Counted from the stretch's first letter, positions 1 through 7,587 are shown. The stretch is DNA of 64,000 nt from Aquimarina macrocephali JAMB N27 (GCF_000520995.1 NZ_JACA01000005.1:1-64000); one strand, 5' to 3'. Numbers and translations are program-made. Notes: a model not told the origin generated them from the letters alone.

Positions 1-2
1 AA

Positions 3-965
3 AAAAAACGCGTAAACTATTATCCCTTTGGACTGCAACATAAAGGTTACAATTTTGCCGTGAATGGTAGAAAACATAACTATGGGTTTGGTGGGAAAGA
101 AGAACAGGACGAGCTTGGTCTTGATTGGATGGATTTTGGAGCAAGAAACTATAATGCCTCTATTGGTCGTTGGATGAATATTGATCCTCTTGCAGATAAA
201 TATAGAGATTTTAGCACCTATGCATATACAGCAAACAATCCCATTTTGTATCTAGATCCTGATGGTAAAAAAATTATTGTTGGGGATAACACAAAAGATG
301 CTTTGACAAAACTTGCCCAAATAGCAGCTACTAATTTGGGAAGAGGAAGACTTGACCAATTAATTAATTCAACTCGAAATTACACAATGGAAAGTGTTTT
401 TTGGTCAAGAAACTCAGCTTATGATGGTAAAGGAGAAAATGGAAGATCAAGAACAATATATTATCCTTCATCTGTTTGGAGATTTGGCATTAATGGTGGA
501 GATCCAGGAAGCACCTATGTTACAGGGCATGAAATAAATCACGCTTATGATCACGATAAAGGGTTTAGCTTAACAAGAAAACAAAATGAAGGTTCCTCTG
601 TAAGGTTTGGTAATTATTTAAGGTCTGTTTATGGCGAAGATGATATGCGAACATCTTATTTTGGTCTAGGCTTAAGTTTTAATGACAATCCTAAATCATA
701 TAATGGAAAAGGCGAAGGGGTAAAAGATTTTACAGAAATATTAAGCGTAGAAGCTGGTGGAAGTACGTTTTTAGGTTTTAGTTATGAAAAATCAGAGGGA
801 GGAGAAACATCTACAGAATATATGCTTTCTGTAAAAACAAAAGATGGAACTTTTGCATATAGGAGATTTAATAATAAAAAAGAATACAATGCTGCTGCAA
901 AAAGGGTAAACGAATATCAGAAAAAACAAAACAAAAAAGAAGATGAAAAAGAAGATAAAAAATAA
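3..965 (+). CDS. RHS repeat-associated core protein, C-terminal end with HExxH toxin domain (5' partial)
   Basis: The reading frame is open from the window edge, so this is the tail of a larger gene; the GTG at 60 is internal, because codons before it read YYPFGLQHKGYN, a typical Bacteroidota RHS-core sequence. Next come the conserved core motifs YGFGGKE, DELGLDWMDFGARNY, GRWMNIDPLA and YAYTANNPILYLDPDG, after which RHS proteins change into a variable toxin tip. The tip (from about base 260) contains HEINH at bases 528-542, a zinc-binding HExxH motif, followed by a possible third ligand in NEGSSVRFGNYLR. This resembles RHS-borne metallopeptidase effectors of the M91 type; that assignment is inference. 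The C-terminus is lysine/glutamate rich. The stop overlaps the next gene by 23 bases, as expected for a toxin with its immunity gene. Confidence 0.85.
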   Translation, partial: KKRVNYYPFGLQHKGYNFAVNGRKHNYGFGGKEEQDELGLDWMDFGARNYNASIGRWMNIDPLADKYRDFSTYAYTANNPILYLDPDGKKIIVGDNTKDALTKLAQIAATNLGRGRLDQLINSTRNYTMESVFWSRNSAYDGKGENGRSRTIYYPSSVWRFGINGGDPGSTYVTGHEINHAYDHDKGFSLTRKQNEGSSVRFGNYLRSVYGEDDMRTSYFGLGLSFNDNPKSYNGKGEGVKDFTEILSVEAGGSTFLGFSYEKSEGGETSTEYMLSVKTKDGTFAYRRFNNKKEYNAAAKRVNEYQKKQNKKEDEKEDKK

Positions 966-1350
966 AGCTATAAATATCATTATAATCATTTTCCTTATTG
1001 TTGATGTATTACACTATTTTACAATGAGGATGAATCCCGAATATTCAAATATTACAGAAGCATTTTACGAAAGTAATCAGACAACTTTTATTAAATGGAT
1101 GTTATGCTTATTGAGTATAATAGGCTTGTTTTTTCTCAAAAAACAAAGGGTAGCTTCTTATTTATTAGCTATTGTGTCAATAGCTATGGTGTGGGTATGC
1201 ATCGTAGATGGTCCGCTAAATCATTTATTACTTTGGTATAGTGAAGTATCATTATCGATATTAGGAATCTTTGGAATCTATTTATTGTATTTAAGTGGAA
1301 AGAAAATTTTGAATAAAAAAAATCTAGCTCCTGCTAGCGCCCGTTTGTAA
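943..1350 (+). CDS. Small multi-pass membrane protein, candidate immunity protein of the RHS toxin
   Basis: The 135-residue protein has about four hydrophobic segments (near residues 9-25, 50-66, 70-88 and 96-116) and a basic N-terminus. The ATG lies inside the end of the RHS toxin gene, a 23-base overlap that implies translational coupling. I recognise no family. Position directly after a polymorphic-toxin tip is the only reason to propose an immunity role. A membrane immunity protein would be unusual for a cytosolic peptidase toxin, so it could instead be an unrelated orphan membrane protein. The last eight residues (LAPASARL) are encoded by a hairpin-forming sequence and may not be original to the protein. 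Confidence 0.65.
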   Translation: MKKKIKNKAINIIIIIFLIVDVLHYFTMRMNPEYSNITEAFYESNQTTFIKWMLCLLSIIGLFFLKKQRVASYLLAIVSIAMVWVCIVDGPLNHLLLWYSEVSLSILGIFGIYLLYLSGKKILNKKNLAPASARL

Positions 1351-1360
1351 CGGGTGCCGT
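1330..1360. repeat. REP-like hairpin overlapping the stop codon of the upstream gene
   Basis: GCGCCCGTT (1337-1345) pairs with AACGGGTGC (1349-1357) around a 3-base loop that contains the TAA stop of the preceding gene. The sequence is GC-rich in an AT-rich context and is not followed by a T-run, so it is not a classical terminator. From memory, C-termini reading like ASARL are frequent in Bacteroidota proteins, which would fit a dispersed repeat; no second copy was found here. Confidence 0.45.
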
Positions 1361-1397
1361 CAAAGGTTGGCAGGCAAGAGTAAGCAATAAATATAAG

Positions 1398-1428
1398 AAC
1401 CAGTTACAGCGATGTAGCTGGTTTTTTT
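1398..1428 (+). terminator. Rho-independent terminator after the RHS toxin/immunity pair
   Basis: An 11-base stem (AACCAGTTACA with TGTAGCTGGTT, one G-T pair) with a GCGA loop is followed by a run of T on the plus strand. It would end transcription of the RHS unit just before the convergent nuclease gene. Confidence 0.75.
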
Positions 1429-1441
1429 ATTATAGGCAGAT

Positions 1442-1786
1442 TTATTCTTTGTATAGTTTAGCTACATTTTTATCGATTAGGTAATCAGACATATTGGTAC
1501 CATTATAGATAACTTCTGCAATGTATCGTGCATATTGGTCTTTGTTTTGTTTGGTCGTAGTAATGGTCACGATCGCACCCTCTGGGCAGAATTTTTTAGC
1601 TACAGCTCTGGCGTGTTTGGCTTGTCGTTCTCTGTATGCTACGCTATCTCCTAACTCTGGAGCATCAATACGAGCTAGTCGTATCTTTTGTGTGGTCTGT
1701 ACATAAAACCCTAAATCAATCTCTACTTGCAAGGTATCACCATCGATCCACCTAACAACCTTAGCTTTATAATTAAACATAGCCAT
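1442..1786 (-). CDS. Staphylococcal-nuclease-like (SNase/thermonuclease) protein
   Basis: A 114-residue single-domain nuclease homologue. It keeps the SNase fingerprint: WIDGDT (residues 13-18) with the metal-binding aspartates, RLARIDAPE (36-44) carrying the equivalents of Arg35, Asp40 and Glu43 of staphylococcal nuclease, and DQYARY (83-88) with the second catalytic arginine. All catalytic residues seem present, so a Ca-dependent phosphodiesterase acting on DNA or RNA is expected. There is no signal peptide, so the product is probably cytoplasmic, unlike the usual exported members. It sits alone among mobile-element remnants and convergent with the RHS unit. A second in-frame ATG two codons downstream (MFNYK) is an equally possible start. 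Confidence 0.85.
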   Translation of the reverse strand: MAMFNYKAKVVRWIDGDTLQVEIDLGFYVQTTQKIRLARIDAPELGDSVAYRERQAKHARAVAKKFCPEGAIVTITTTKQNKDQYARYIAEVIYNGTNMSDYLIDKNVAKLYKE

Positions 1787-1822
1787 AAAAGTACTACATT
1801 TTTATACATGAAAATGTAATTT

Positions 1823-1846
1823 GGTTCAAAAAAGGGTTCAAAAAAG
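1823..1846. repeat. Tandem duplication of a 12-base unit
   Basis: GGTTCAAAAAAG occurs twice in immediate succession upstream of the nuclease gene. It could be an operator-like site, or a short duplication at an old integration site; nothing in the sequence decides. Confidence 0.5.
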
Positions 1847-1996
1847 TATTAAAATATCGTTGTAACAAACTGTATATTAATTTATTATGAAACATGGCTA
1901 CATTTTTAAGATCAAAAATGCATGCGAATTATATATAGTATAAAATGATAAGTTATATTTTGTAGGAATGATATTGTTTTATTTATGAATATGCTT

Positions 1997-2362
1997 TTAG
2001 GAAGAAATAAGATTAGTAAGATTATCTTTTAGTTTTTTCTTAGAAATAGCCATATCTATCATTTTAAGTAATGCATTACGTTCATCTTCTTCAAGCGTAT
2101 CGATTACTTTAATTTTTTCTAATAAAGGTAAATTAACAGCTTCTTCTGCATTATCACTTTTAAAAAACTCTACTAATGATACTTCAAATAAAGACGCAAT
2201 CTTCTCTAATGTAGGTATGGTAGGCATTACTTTACCATTTTCAATACGCGAATATTGACCTTGTGGAATACTAACCGATAAAGACACTTCTTTTTGAGAA
2301 AGTTTTTTAAGAGTACGTAATCTCTTAATGTTGTTTGCTATAGTATCTATTGTATTACTCAT
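1997..2362 (-). CDS. XRE-family helix-turn-helix transcriptional regulator
   Basis: 121 residues. The N-terminal 65 or so form a Cro/C1-type HTH: NIKRLRTLKKLSQKEVSLS, then the recognition helix region IPQGQYSRIENGK and VMPTIPTLEKIASLFEVSLVEFF, the full family signature. The C-terminal tail is charged and helical, possibly for dimerisation. The gene is divergent from the mobile-element primase/helicase gene, with a shared 144-base AT-rich region. A role as repressor of that element is therefore likely, but it is inferred from position only. Confidence 0.88.
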   Translation of the reverse strand: MSNTIDTIANNIKRLRTLKKLSQKEVSLSVSIPQGQYSRIENGKVMPTIPTLEKIASLFEVSLVEFFKSDNAEEAVNLPLLEKIKVIDTLEEDERNALLKMIDMAISKKKLKDNLTNLISS

Positions 2363-2429
2363 GAAGATGATCTAATTATATATCAAAACTAAACAAAAAG
2401 GACTATTTATACAATTGAATGAAAATATA

Positions 2430-2462
2430 TTTGGTAATTATATATATTTAAATATATATTTG
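2430..2462 (+). promoter_or_regulatory. Predicted Bacteroidota-type promoter of the primase/helicase gene
   Basis: TTTG at 2430-2433 and TATATTTG at 2455-2462 are separated by 21 bases, close to the Bacteroidota sigma consensus (TTTG, about 19 bases, TAnnTTTG). The 5' untranslated region would be about 38 bases. It lies in the intergenic region shared with the XRE regulator. Confidence 0.5.
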
Positions 2463-2506
2463 TGTAAATAAAAGATATATATCTAAATGTAAATAATAGT
2501 TCAAAC

Positions 2507-3562
2507 ATGCTAGACACAACCAATCCACACAACTACAATTATCTCACAAAACATTTAGAAATCCATATTCTAGGTGGTATCAAGTTCAATAATCTAGAAC
2601 GTATGAGAGTTACATTAAGCATACAGAAGCCTAAAAATCATAATGTACTACGACATAGTATAGATTTATATAACGATAATACAATAGAGAGATTAGTAAG
2701 AAAAGTAGCAGAACGTATAGAAATAGGTACAAGTGTAGTTCGAGAAACATTACAAAATCTCACAAGTGCGTTAGAACAATACCGTATTGATCAGATCGAT
2801 AAAGAGAATCAAGAAAATGAAATTTATGTACGTGAGTTAGATACGAAGGAGAAACAAGCAGCCACCAAATTTTTAAAAAGGAAAGATTTACTACAAAAGA
2901 CAAATGACCTAATCGGTAAAAGCGGTGTGATAGGAGAAGAAACCAACAGATTATTAATGTATCTGATCTTTACCAGTAGAAAAACCAATAATCCATTACA
3001 TTGTATAAGTTTAGGTAGTAGTGGAGTTGGTAAAACACATCTGCAATCCAAAGTAGCAGAGTTAATCCCCGAAGAAGATAAAATAGAAATTACGGTACTA
3101 TCAGCAAACGCCTTTTATTATTTTAACCGTACAGAACTACGAAATAAACTCATACTCATAGAGGATTTAGACGGTGCAGAATCTGTGCTCTATCCTCTTA
3201 GAGAACTACAATCAAAAAAGAAGATTACAAAAACCGTAGTACATAAAGATAGAAAAGGAAATACCAAAACAATACATCTTACTGTAGAAGGCCCTGTAAG
3301 TGTATCAGGTTGCACCACCCAAGAATCAATCTATGAAGATAATAGTAACAGAAACTTCTTATTATATATCGATGAAAGTAGCGAGCAGGATAAAAAGATT
3401 ATGCAATACCAGAGGTTATTATCAGCAGGAAAAGTAAACAAAGATGAAGAATTTATAAATGCCAGATTTTTACGAGATGTACAAAGGATATTACAACCCA
3501 TACGAGTAATTAACCCCTACGCAGAATACTTAGAATTACCCGAATACGAATATAATACCTAA
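2507..3562 (+). pseudogene. Mobile-element primase/helicase-like ATPase, 3' truncated
   Basis: The 351-residue product has an N-terminal segment of unknown fold, a charged region with DTKEKQAATKFLKRKDLL, and then a P-loop NTPase: Walker A GSSGVGKTH (near residue 170) and Walker-B-like LILIEDLDGAE. It strongly resembles the C-terminal ATPase part of primase/helicase proteins carried by Bacteroidota integrative elements, from memory of that family. Those proteins continue well past the ELPE near the end here. In this gene the frame turns after ELPE into sequence antisense to a transposase and stops within a few codons. I therefore read it as cut by an IS insertion followed by deletion. It is probably under the control of the divergent XRE gene. 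Confidence 0.7.
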
Positions 3563-4109
3563 TCCCGTTTCGGTTAAGAAATCCCAACCATTGTTCACCC
3601 ACAAATTCTCTATCGGCAACAATAGATGCTATGACATCTTTACCAAAAAGGCGAATAAATTTATTGATCAACTCAATGCGTTCTGTGCTATTTGAATTCC
3701 CTCTCTTATCAAGCATTGTAAATAACAATGGAAAAGCAACACCTTTATAAACAACGCCAAGCATAAAAATATTAATATTGGTTTGTCCAAACTTCCAATT
3801 GGTCCTATCAATACTCAAGATAAACTTATCTTGTTTAGGTAGAAGGTTAAAAATAAGACGGACTATAAGATCAGAATCTAAACTATAGTCTGCAATAAAT
3901 CGCTGTATACGCCTCAAAGAGGACTCTGTGTTTACTGAGGTGTCAAAAGCATTGGATAGTTTCTCAAAAGTAACTGTTTGCACTTTGCATAAGGCTATAA
4001 TAATATGCGAAATGAGTTTTACTCTTGCTAAATTTATTTTTCCTTGAAAATGAGTATTGAGAACAGAAGTTAATTCACTATTTTTAGTGATAGCATTGGT
4101 TTTCTCCAT
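3510..4109 (-). pseudogene. IS4-family transposase, C-terminally truncated
   Basis: The first about 190 of 199 residues match the N-terminal half of Bacteroidota IS4-type DDE transposases: SSLRRIQRF, then LSIDRTNW carrying the first catalytic aspartate, then LLDKRGNSN, and VADREFVGEQW carrying the second. Family members continue with the YREK region that supplies the catalytic glutamate; it is absent here, so the protein cannot be active. After RIR the frame reads the antisense strand of the broken primase/helicase gene and stops. Full-length relatives are, from memory, close to twice this length. Start: ATG at 4109. Confidence 0.85.
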
Positions 4110-4200
4110 TAGATAAATAGGTCGAATTATTCATCTAATTTACTGAAAATCAATGCTTTATCCTAATTGTTTTATTCATATTTTATTGATAATCAACTGA
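3541..4200 (-). mobile_element. Remnant of an IS4-type insertion sequence
   Basis: The element comprises the 5' half of a transposase gene and about 90 bases of AT-rich DNA before it. One boundary is the junction with the broken primase/helicase gene at about 3538-3546; the other is uncertain and lies before 4214. The catalytic 3' half of the transposase and the far terminal repeat are missing. I could not identify terminal inverted repeats or a target duplication by eye. Confidence 0.65.
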
Positions 4201-4213
4201 TTATATTTTTGTC

Positions 4214-4660
4214 ATGTACTTAGATAAAAATGATAAAAAGCAAGGGATATGGAAATCATATCATGACGGTGGAGCTATCCATTCTATAGAAGAGTATAAA
4301 AATGGTATGTTAATAGGGGAAATGAAGTATTTTCATCCCAATGGTAATCCTAAATTAGTGACTCAAATTCAAAACGGAGGATTGCATGGAAATCATAAAG
4401 AATTTTATGTAAATGGGAAGTTGATGGTGTCTGGCTATTATCATAATGGTAATAATGATGGTGAATGGAAAGAATATAGTGAAGATGGTCTTATAACAGA
4501 AATTTATCATTACCAATCGGGCTTATGGCATGGTAATTATGAGAAATATTATCCTAATGGTAATATAGCGGAGAAAGGTCGTTATGAACTTGATAAGAAA
4601 GTAGGTACTTGGGAGTATTTTGATGAGAATGGTATTGTTATATCTATAGAAAAGGACTAA
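4214..4660 (+). CDS. MORN-type repeat protein (YwqK-antitoxin-like)
   Basis: 148 residues made of about six repeats of the form G-x-(W/Y/H)-K-x-(Y/F)-x-(D/N)-G, for example KQGIWKSYHDGG, LHGNHKEFYVNG, NDGEWKEYSEDG and WHGNYEKYYPNG, the MORN_2 pattern found in proteins annotated as YwqK-family antitoxins. These repeats form a beta-sheet scaffold; function is unknown. Most secreted relatives carry a signal peptide, but none is present here. A promoter-like TATTTTTG (4204-4211) lies only 2 bases before the ATG. The transcript would then be leaderless, or the gene may have lost its original 5' end near the IS remnant. It stands alone on its strand. Confidence 0.75.
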   Translation: MYLDKNDKKQGIWKSYHDGGAIHSIEEYKNGMLIGEMKYFHPNGNPKLVTQIQNGGLHGNHKEFYVNGKLMVSGYYHNGNNDGEWKEYSEDGLITEIYHYQSGLWHGNYEKYYPNGNIAEKGRYELDKKVGTWEYFDENGIVISIEKD

Positions 4661-4808
4661 GAGATGGTAATGTCTCAAACTAGTGCTTTTGAAAAAAAGC
4701 ATTATAAAGTTTGATTATCAAATGAATTATATAATTAACCCATTGTGCATTTTGATATTTTGAATCCCAAATTCGTCAATTCGAGTGCTTCGCCCATAGA
4801 AAGAAGTG

Positions 4809-4850
4809 TATCGAGAATAGGATTTGGGATCAAAAAAGCTATTCTCGATA
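4809..4850. repeat. Inverted repeat in intergenic DNA
   Basis: TATCGAGAATAG (4809-4820) is perfectly inverted at 4839-4850 around an 18-base spacer. The wording resembles dispersed intergenic repeats of flavobacterial genomes (TTCTCGATA-type), from memory. Confidence 0.55.
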
Positions 4851-4904
4851 GTTCTACAGAGCTTGCCGAAATACAATTTTTCTTCGTTTTATTATGAAAA
4901 GCCC

Positions 4905-4977
4905 CGATGGCGCGGATTTGCAATCCGTGAAACATAAGTAATATCAAAACGGTCACTTATAATGTGGCTGTTTTTTT
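4905..4977 (+). repeat. REP-like palindrome plus terminator module, copy A
   Basis: CGGATTTGCAATCCG (4913-4927) is followed by TGAAACATAAGTAA and then by a hairpin (AACGGTCAC 4948-4956 with GTGGCTGTT 4964-4972) and a T-run to 4977. The same order of parts recurs at 7042-7120. The hairpin plus T-run should act as a plus-strand terminator. Confidence 0.65.
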
Positions 4978-5144
4978 GTTATGGTAAATTATTAATAAAC
5001 CTGATGGCGTGGATTTAAGATAAAACCCACACTAAGCTCATTAAAGATTTTGGAAACGATGCAACCTATTGCTTTTTCAGTTGTCATTAAGTTAACAACT
5101 TACACTCATATCATTAAATCATTAAAATCAAAACTAACATCTAA

Positions 5145-6020
5145 ATGATAAGAAAAAATAGAATTGTCATTATGCTGTTACTGTTTATATCGGTAGCAGG
5201 TATTTCGCAAACGGAAAATCCGGAGCTTTCTAAGAAAGAAAAAAGAAAAAACAGACCTGCCTATATAGGGTTTACTGCAGGGTTAGGGAGATCATCTTTT
5301 AGAGATTTTGCAACCTCTCCACTTTTTTATAAAGGGACACCAAGAAACATAGCGCTATCATATACTAAAGCCGATGTAGAAAGAGAATCCGAAATTGGAG
5401 CATCCTACCTTTTTGGACAGTTTCATAATGGCTTTAACAGTCATTCCCAAAGTAGTAAGCTTCATAGTGTATCCTTGTACTATTCTAGGTTATACCGGTT
5501 AAACATGCTTAGTTCTCCAAAGTTAAATGTAAAAGTAGGTGGATTATTTAATACCACCACTAATTTTAGAACGAATGAGGGATTTGGTAATAACGGAGTG
5601 GGAGTCGAAATTATCCCAACTCTTTTTGGCTCTGTTAAAATCGAAAAAGATATAAGCCGCAAAGAAGAAAAGAGTAAAAAATTCTTATTTATTAAATATA
5701 AGTTGAAAAAGAGAACGAGAAATTTAGCATTTAGGCTAAATGTAGGATTAGTAAATAGCTCGTTTCGAAATGGATATGTGTATAATGGGCAATCAGGCTT
5801 GTTAAATGAAGCAAATATATTTGATGAGTATGAGTTCGATATGTTTTCTGGGTTTAGGGTGAATAGCTCTTTAGACTATACAATTTCTCTTAAGAACAAA
5901 AATGCATTACGATTTTCGTATGTATGGGATGCTTATAAAACCGGAGGAGATTTTGATAAATTCGAAATGTCTGCCCATCTTCTTAAACTCACTTTTCTAT
6001 TTAATACCAATAATAAATAA
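5145..6020 (+). CDS. Predicted outer-membrane beta-barrel protein
   Basis: The 291-residue product starts with a signal peptide (IVIMLLLFISVAGISQ, cleavage near residue 20), then a short basic stretch (KKEKRKNRP). The rest is alternating hydrophobic/polar sequence with many aromatic and glycine residues, ending in a hydrophobic strand (LLKLTFLFN), as in a small outer-membrane barrel. No specific family is recognised. Its stop codon overlaps the start of the following S41 protease gene (TAATG), so the two are translationally coupled and probably work together at the outer membrane. Start: ATG at 5145. Confidence 0.75.
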   Translation: MIRKNRIVIMLLLFISVAGISQTENPELSKKEKRKNRPAYIGFTAGLGRSSFRDFATSPLFYKGTPRNIALSYTKADVERESEIGASYLFGQFHNGFNSHSQSSKLHSVSLYYSRLYRLNMLSSPKLNVKVGGLFNTTTNFRTNEGFGNNGVGVEIIPTLFGSVKIEKDISRKEEKSKKFLFIKYKLKKRTRNLAFRLNVGLVNSSFRNGYVYNGQSGLLNEANIFDEYEFDMFSGFRVNSSLDYTISLKNKNALRFSYVWDAYKTGGDFDKFEMSAHLLKLTFLFNTNNK

Positions 6021-7021
6021 TGAGAAAGCTATATAGTATATTATTAATAAGTCTATCACTTATCTCTTGTGAGAAAGCACTTTTTGAAAACGACTTGGCC
6101 TCTACAAATCCAAAAGATAATTTTGAATATCTATGGAATGAATGTAATGAGAAATATTCCTACTTTGATGTAAAAAATATTGATTGGGATGTTGTGAAAT
6201 CCGAATATTCTGCCAAAATTTATGATGGAATGAGTCAAGATTCACTATTTAAAGTATTGGGAGGGATGTTAACAGAGCTAAGAGATGATCACACAAATCT
6301 AATATCCAACTTTAATGTTTCTACGTATAGAGTAGATTACTTAGGGCAGGATAATTTTGATTGGCGTATTATTGAAGACCGCTATCTAAATCGAGACTAT
6401 TACATTACAGGACCGTTTTTGCATAAGTTTCTTGATAATAAAGAAATTGGTTATGTGCGTTTTCCTTCTTTTCCTGGTACTGTGGATGCTAAGAATCTGG
6501 ATTTTGTTCTAAATAGATATAAAAATACAAAAGGGCTAATCTTGGATATGCGAGAAAATGGAGGCGGAGCTGTAACCGATATTTTCAAAATTTTAAGTCG
6601 TTTTGTTGAGCGTAAAACGCTGGTTAACTATTCTAGAATAAAAAGCGGTCCAGGGCGAAATGATTTTTCTGAAGCCGAGCCGGTATATGTCTCTCCGTAT
6701 AATGGAATACGATATGAAAATAAAATTGTTGTATTAGTGGATCGAGGAACATATAGTGCTGGTTCATTTTTCTCACTTGCCACCAAAGCGCTTCCAAACA
6801 TTACGCTTATAGGAGATACTACAGGAGGAGGCCTTGGCCTGCCTAATGGAGGACAATTACCTAATGGTTGGACATATAGATTCTCTATTACACAAGCACT
6901 GACATTAGATAAGAGTCCTGATTATGAAAATGGAGTTCCACCAGATATTGAAGCACTTGTAGATTGGGGTGATTTAACAAAAGATGAAGTTCTGGAGCGT
7001 GCAATTTTGGAACTGCAATAA
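6020..7021 (+). CDS. S41-family (C-terminal processing type) peptidase, lipoprotein
   Basis: 333 residues. The N-terminus SLISC fits a lipoprotein signal peptide with cysteine near residue 17. A tail-specific-protease helical segment (GGMLTELRDDHTN) is followed by the S41 core: VRFPSFPG, GLILDMRENGGG, and VDRGTYSAGSF with the catalytic serine, then ATKALPN and GDTTGGG. The final PDYENGVPPDIE is also typical of the family. There is no obvious PDZ domain between the N-terminal segment and the core, as in short Bacteroidota members. It is coupled to the barrel gene through a 1-base overlap, so processing of, or partnership with, that barrel is plausible. A long hairpin ends the unit. Confidence 0.88.
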   Translation: MRKLYSILLISLSLISCEKALFENDLASTNPKDNFEYLWNECNEKYSYFDVKNIDWDVVKSEYSAKIYDGMSQDSLFKVLGGMLTELRDDHTNLISNFNVSTYRVDYLGQDNFDWRIIEDRYLNRDYYITGPFLHKFLDNKEIGYVRFPSFPGTVDAKNLDFVLNRYKNTKGLILDMRENGGGAVTDIFKILSRFVERKTLVNYSRIKSGPGRNDFSEAEPVYVSPYNGIRYENKIVVLVDRGTYSAGSFFSLATKALPNITLIGDTTGGGLGLPNGGQLPNGWTYRFSITQALTLDKSPDYENGVPPDIEALVDWGDLTKDEVLERAILELQ

Positions 7022-7041
7022 GGCATTATTTTAATACTGTT

Positions 7042-7070
7042 TCAGCTCGGATTCGTAATCCATGAAACAT
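7042..7070 (+). repeat. REP-like palindrome, copy B
   Basis: GGATTCGTAATCC (7049-7061) followed by ATGAAACATAGTAA matches copy A at 4914-4940 in layout and most bases, and is likewise followed by a hairpin containing CAGTCAC. Confidence 0.6.
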
Positions 7071-7120
7071 AGTAAAAGCAAAAAACAGTCACACTTTAGT
7101 GACTGTTTTTTGCTTTTACT
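7071..7120. terminator. Very long perfect hairpin, bidirectional terminator
   Basis: A 22-base perfect stem (7071-7092 with 7099-7120) and a 6-base loop, with A/T tracts inside the stem arms. It separates the convergent S41 peptidase and cupin genes and should terminate in both directions. Confidence 0.85.
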
Positions 7121-7132
7121 TATATATGAGGT

Positions 7133-7474
7133 TTATTGCTCGGTTACTTTTTGTACTCTCTCTACAGAATCGTTCTTAGAGAGCGATAGTCGTACTATGC
7201 TATCTTCTAGTGCGATTAGATTATGAATGATGCTAGGCTCCAGAGAAATAAGATCTCCTTTTTTAAGAATATGATCGGCATCATGAACACCAAAATTGAT
7301 TTCGCCTTCAAAAATAGACACAGTAATCGGAAACGGGGTTTTATGACTTTTCATTTCCTGTCCTTTTTTAAAAACGATTCTAATTTCTTTGGTAGCATCA
7401 TTTTCTATTAATTTGGTGATTACAGGTTTTGCGTCCCCGTAGGTAAGATCCTTAAGTAATGAGGTTAATTGCAT
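7133..7474 (-). CDS. Small cupin-fold protein
   Basis: 113 residues from ATG at 7474. A single cupin domain is seen: FKKGQEMKSHKTPFPITVSIFEGEINF (motif 1, with one histidine where family members often have two) and LKKGDLISLEPSIIHNLIALEDSIVRLSL (motif 2). No substrate can be named; such proteins are often annotated as cupin-domain proteins. An upstream TTG would add eight residues, but it lies inside the promoter-like TAGCTTTG element, so the ATG is preferred. Confidence 0.78.
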   Translation of the reverse strand: MQLTSLLKDLTYGDAKPVITKLIENDATKEIRIVFKKGQEMKSHKTPFPITVSIFEGEINFGVHDADHILKKGDLISLEPSIIHNLIALEDSIVRLSLSKNDSVERVQKVTEQ

Positions 7475-7495
7475 AGTAATTGTTTTTTTATACAA

Positions 7496-7503
7496 CAAAG
7501 CTA
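7496..7503 (-). promoter_or_regulatory. Predicted -7 element of the cupin gene
   Basis: TAGCTTTG on the minus strand (TAnnTTTG consensus) puts transcription start about 15 bases before the chosen ATG, and rules out the upstream TTG start. Confidence 0.45.
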
Positions 7504-7587
7504 CATATACTCTTCTACTTATTTTATGAGTTAAATCATAAGGTAAAGTAAACTCCTAATTGTAATTTGCAGACATAATTAGATGTA

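Larger units (their letters stand above)
4661..5144. other. 484-base gene-free region built of repeats
   Basis: No credible gene is present. The region holds a 12-base inverted repeat (4809-4850), a REP-like palindrome followed by a terminator (4905-4977), and a degenerate copy of the start of that module (TGATGGCGTGGATTT, 5002-5016). The 73-codon minus-strand frame through it reads repeat DNA and looks fortuitous. Confidence 0.6.

Noticed and set aside
4735-4956. 73-codon minus-strand frame
   Set aside because: It reads through a REP-like palindrome, an inverted repeat and a terminator region; no protein-like composition or start context.
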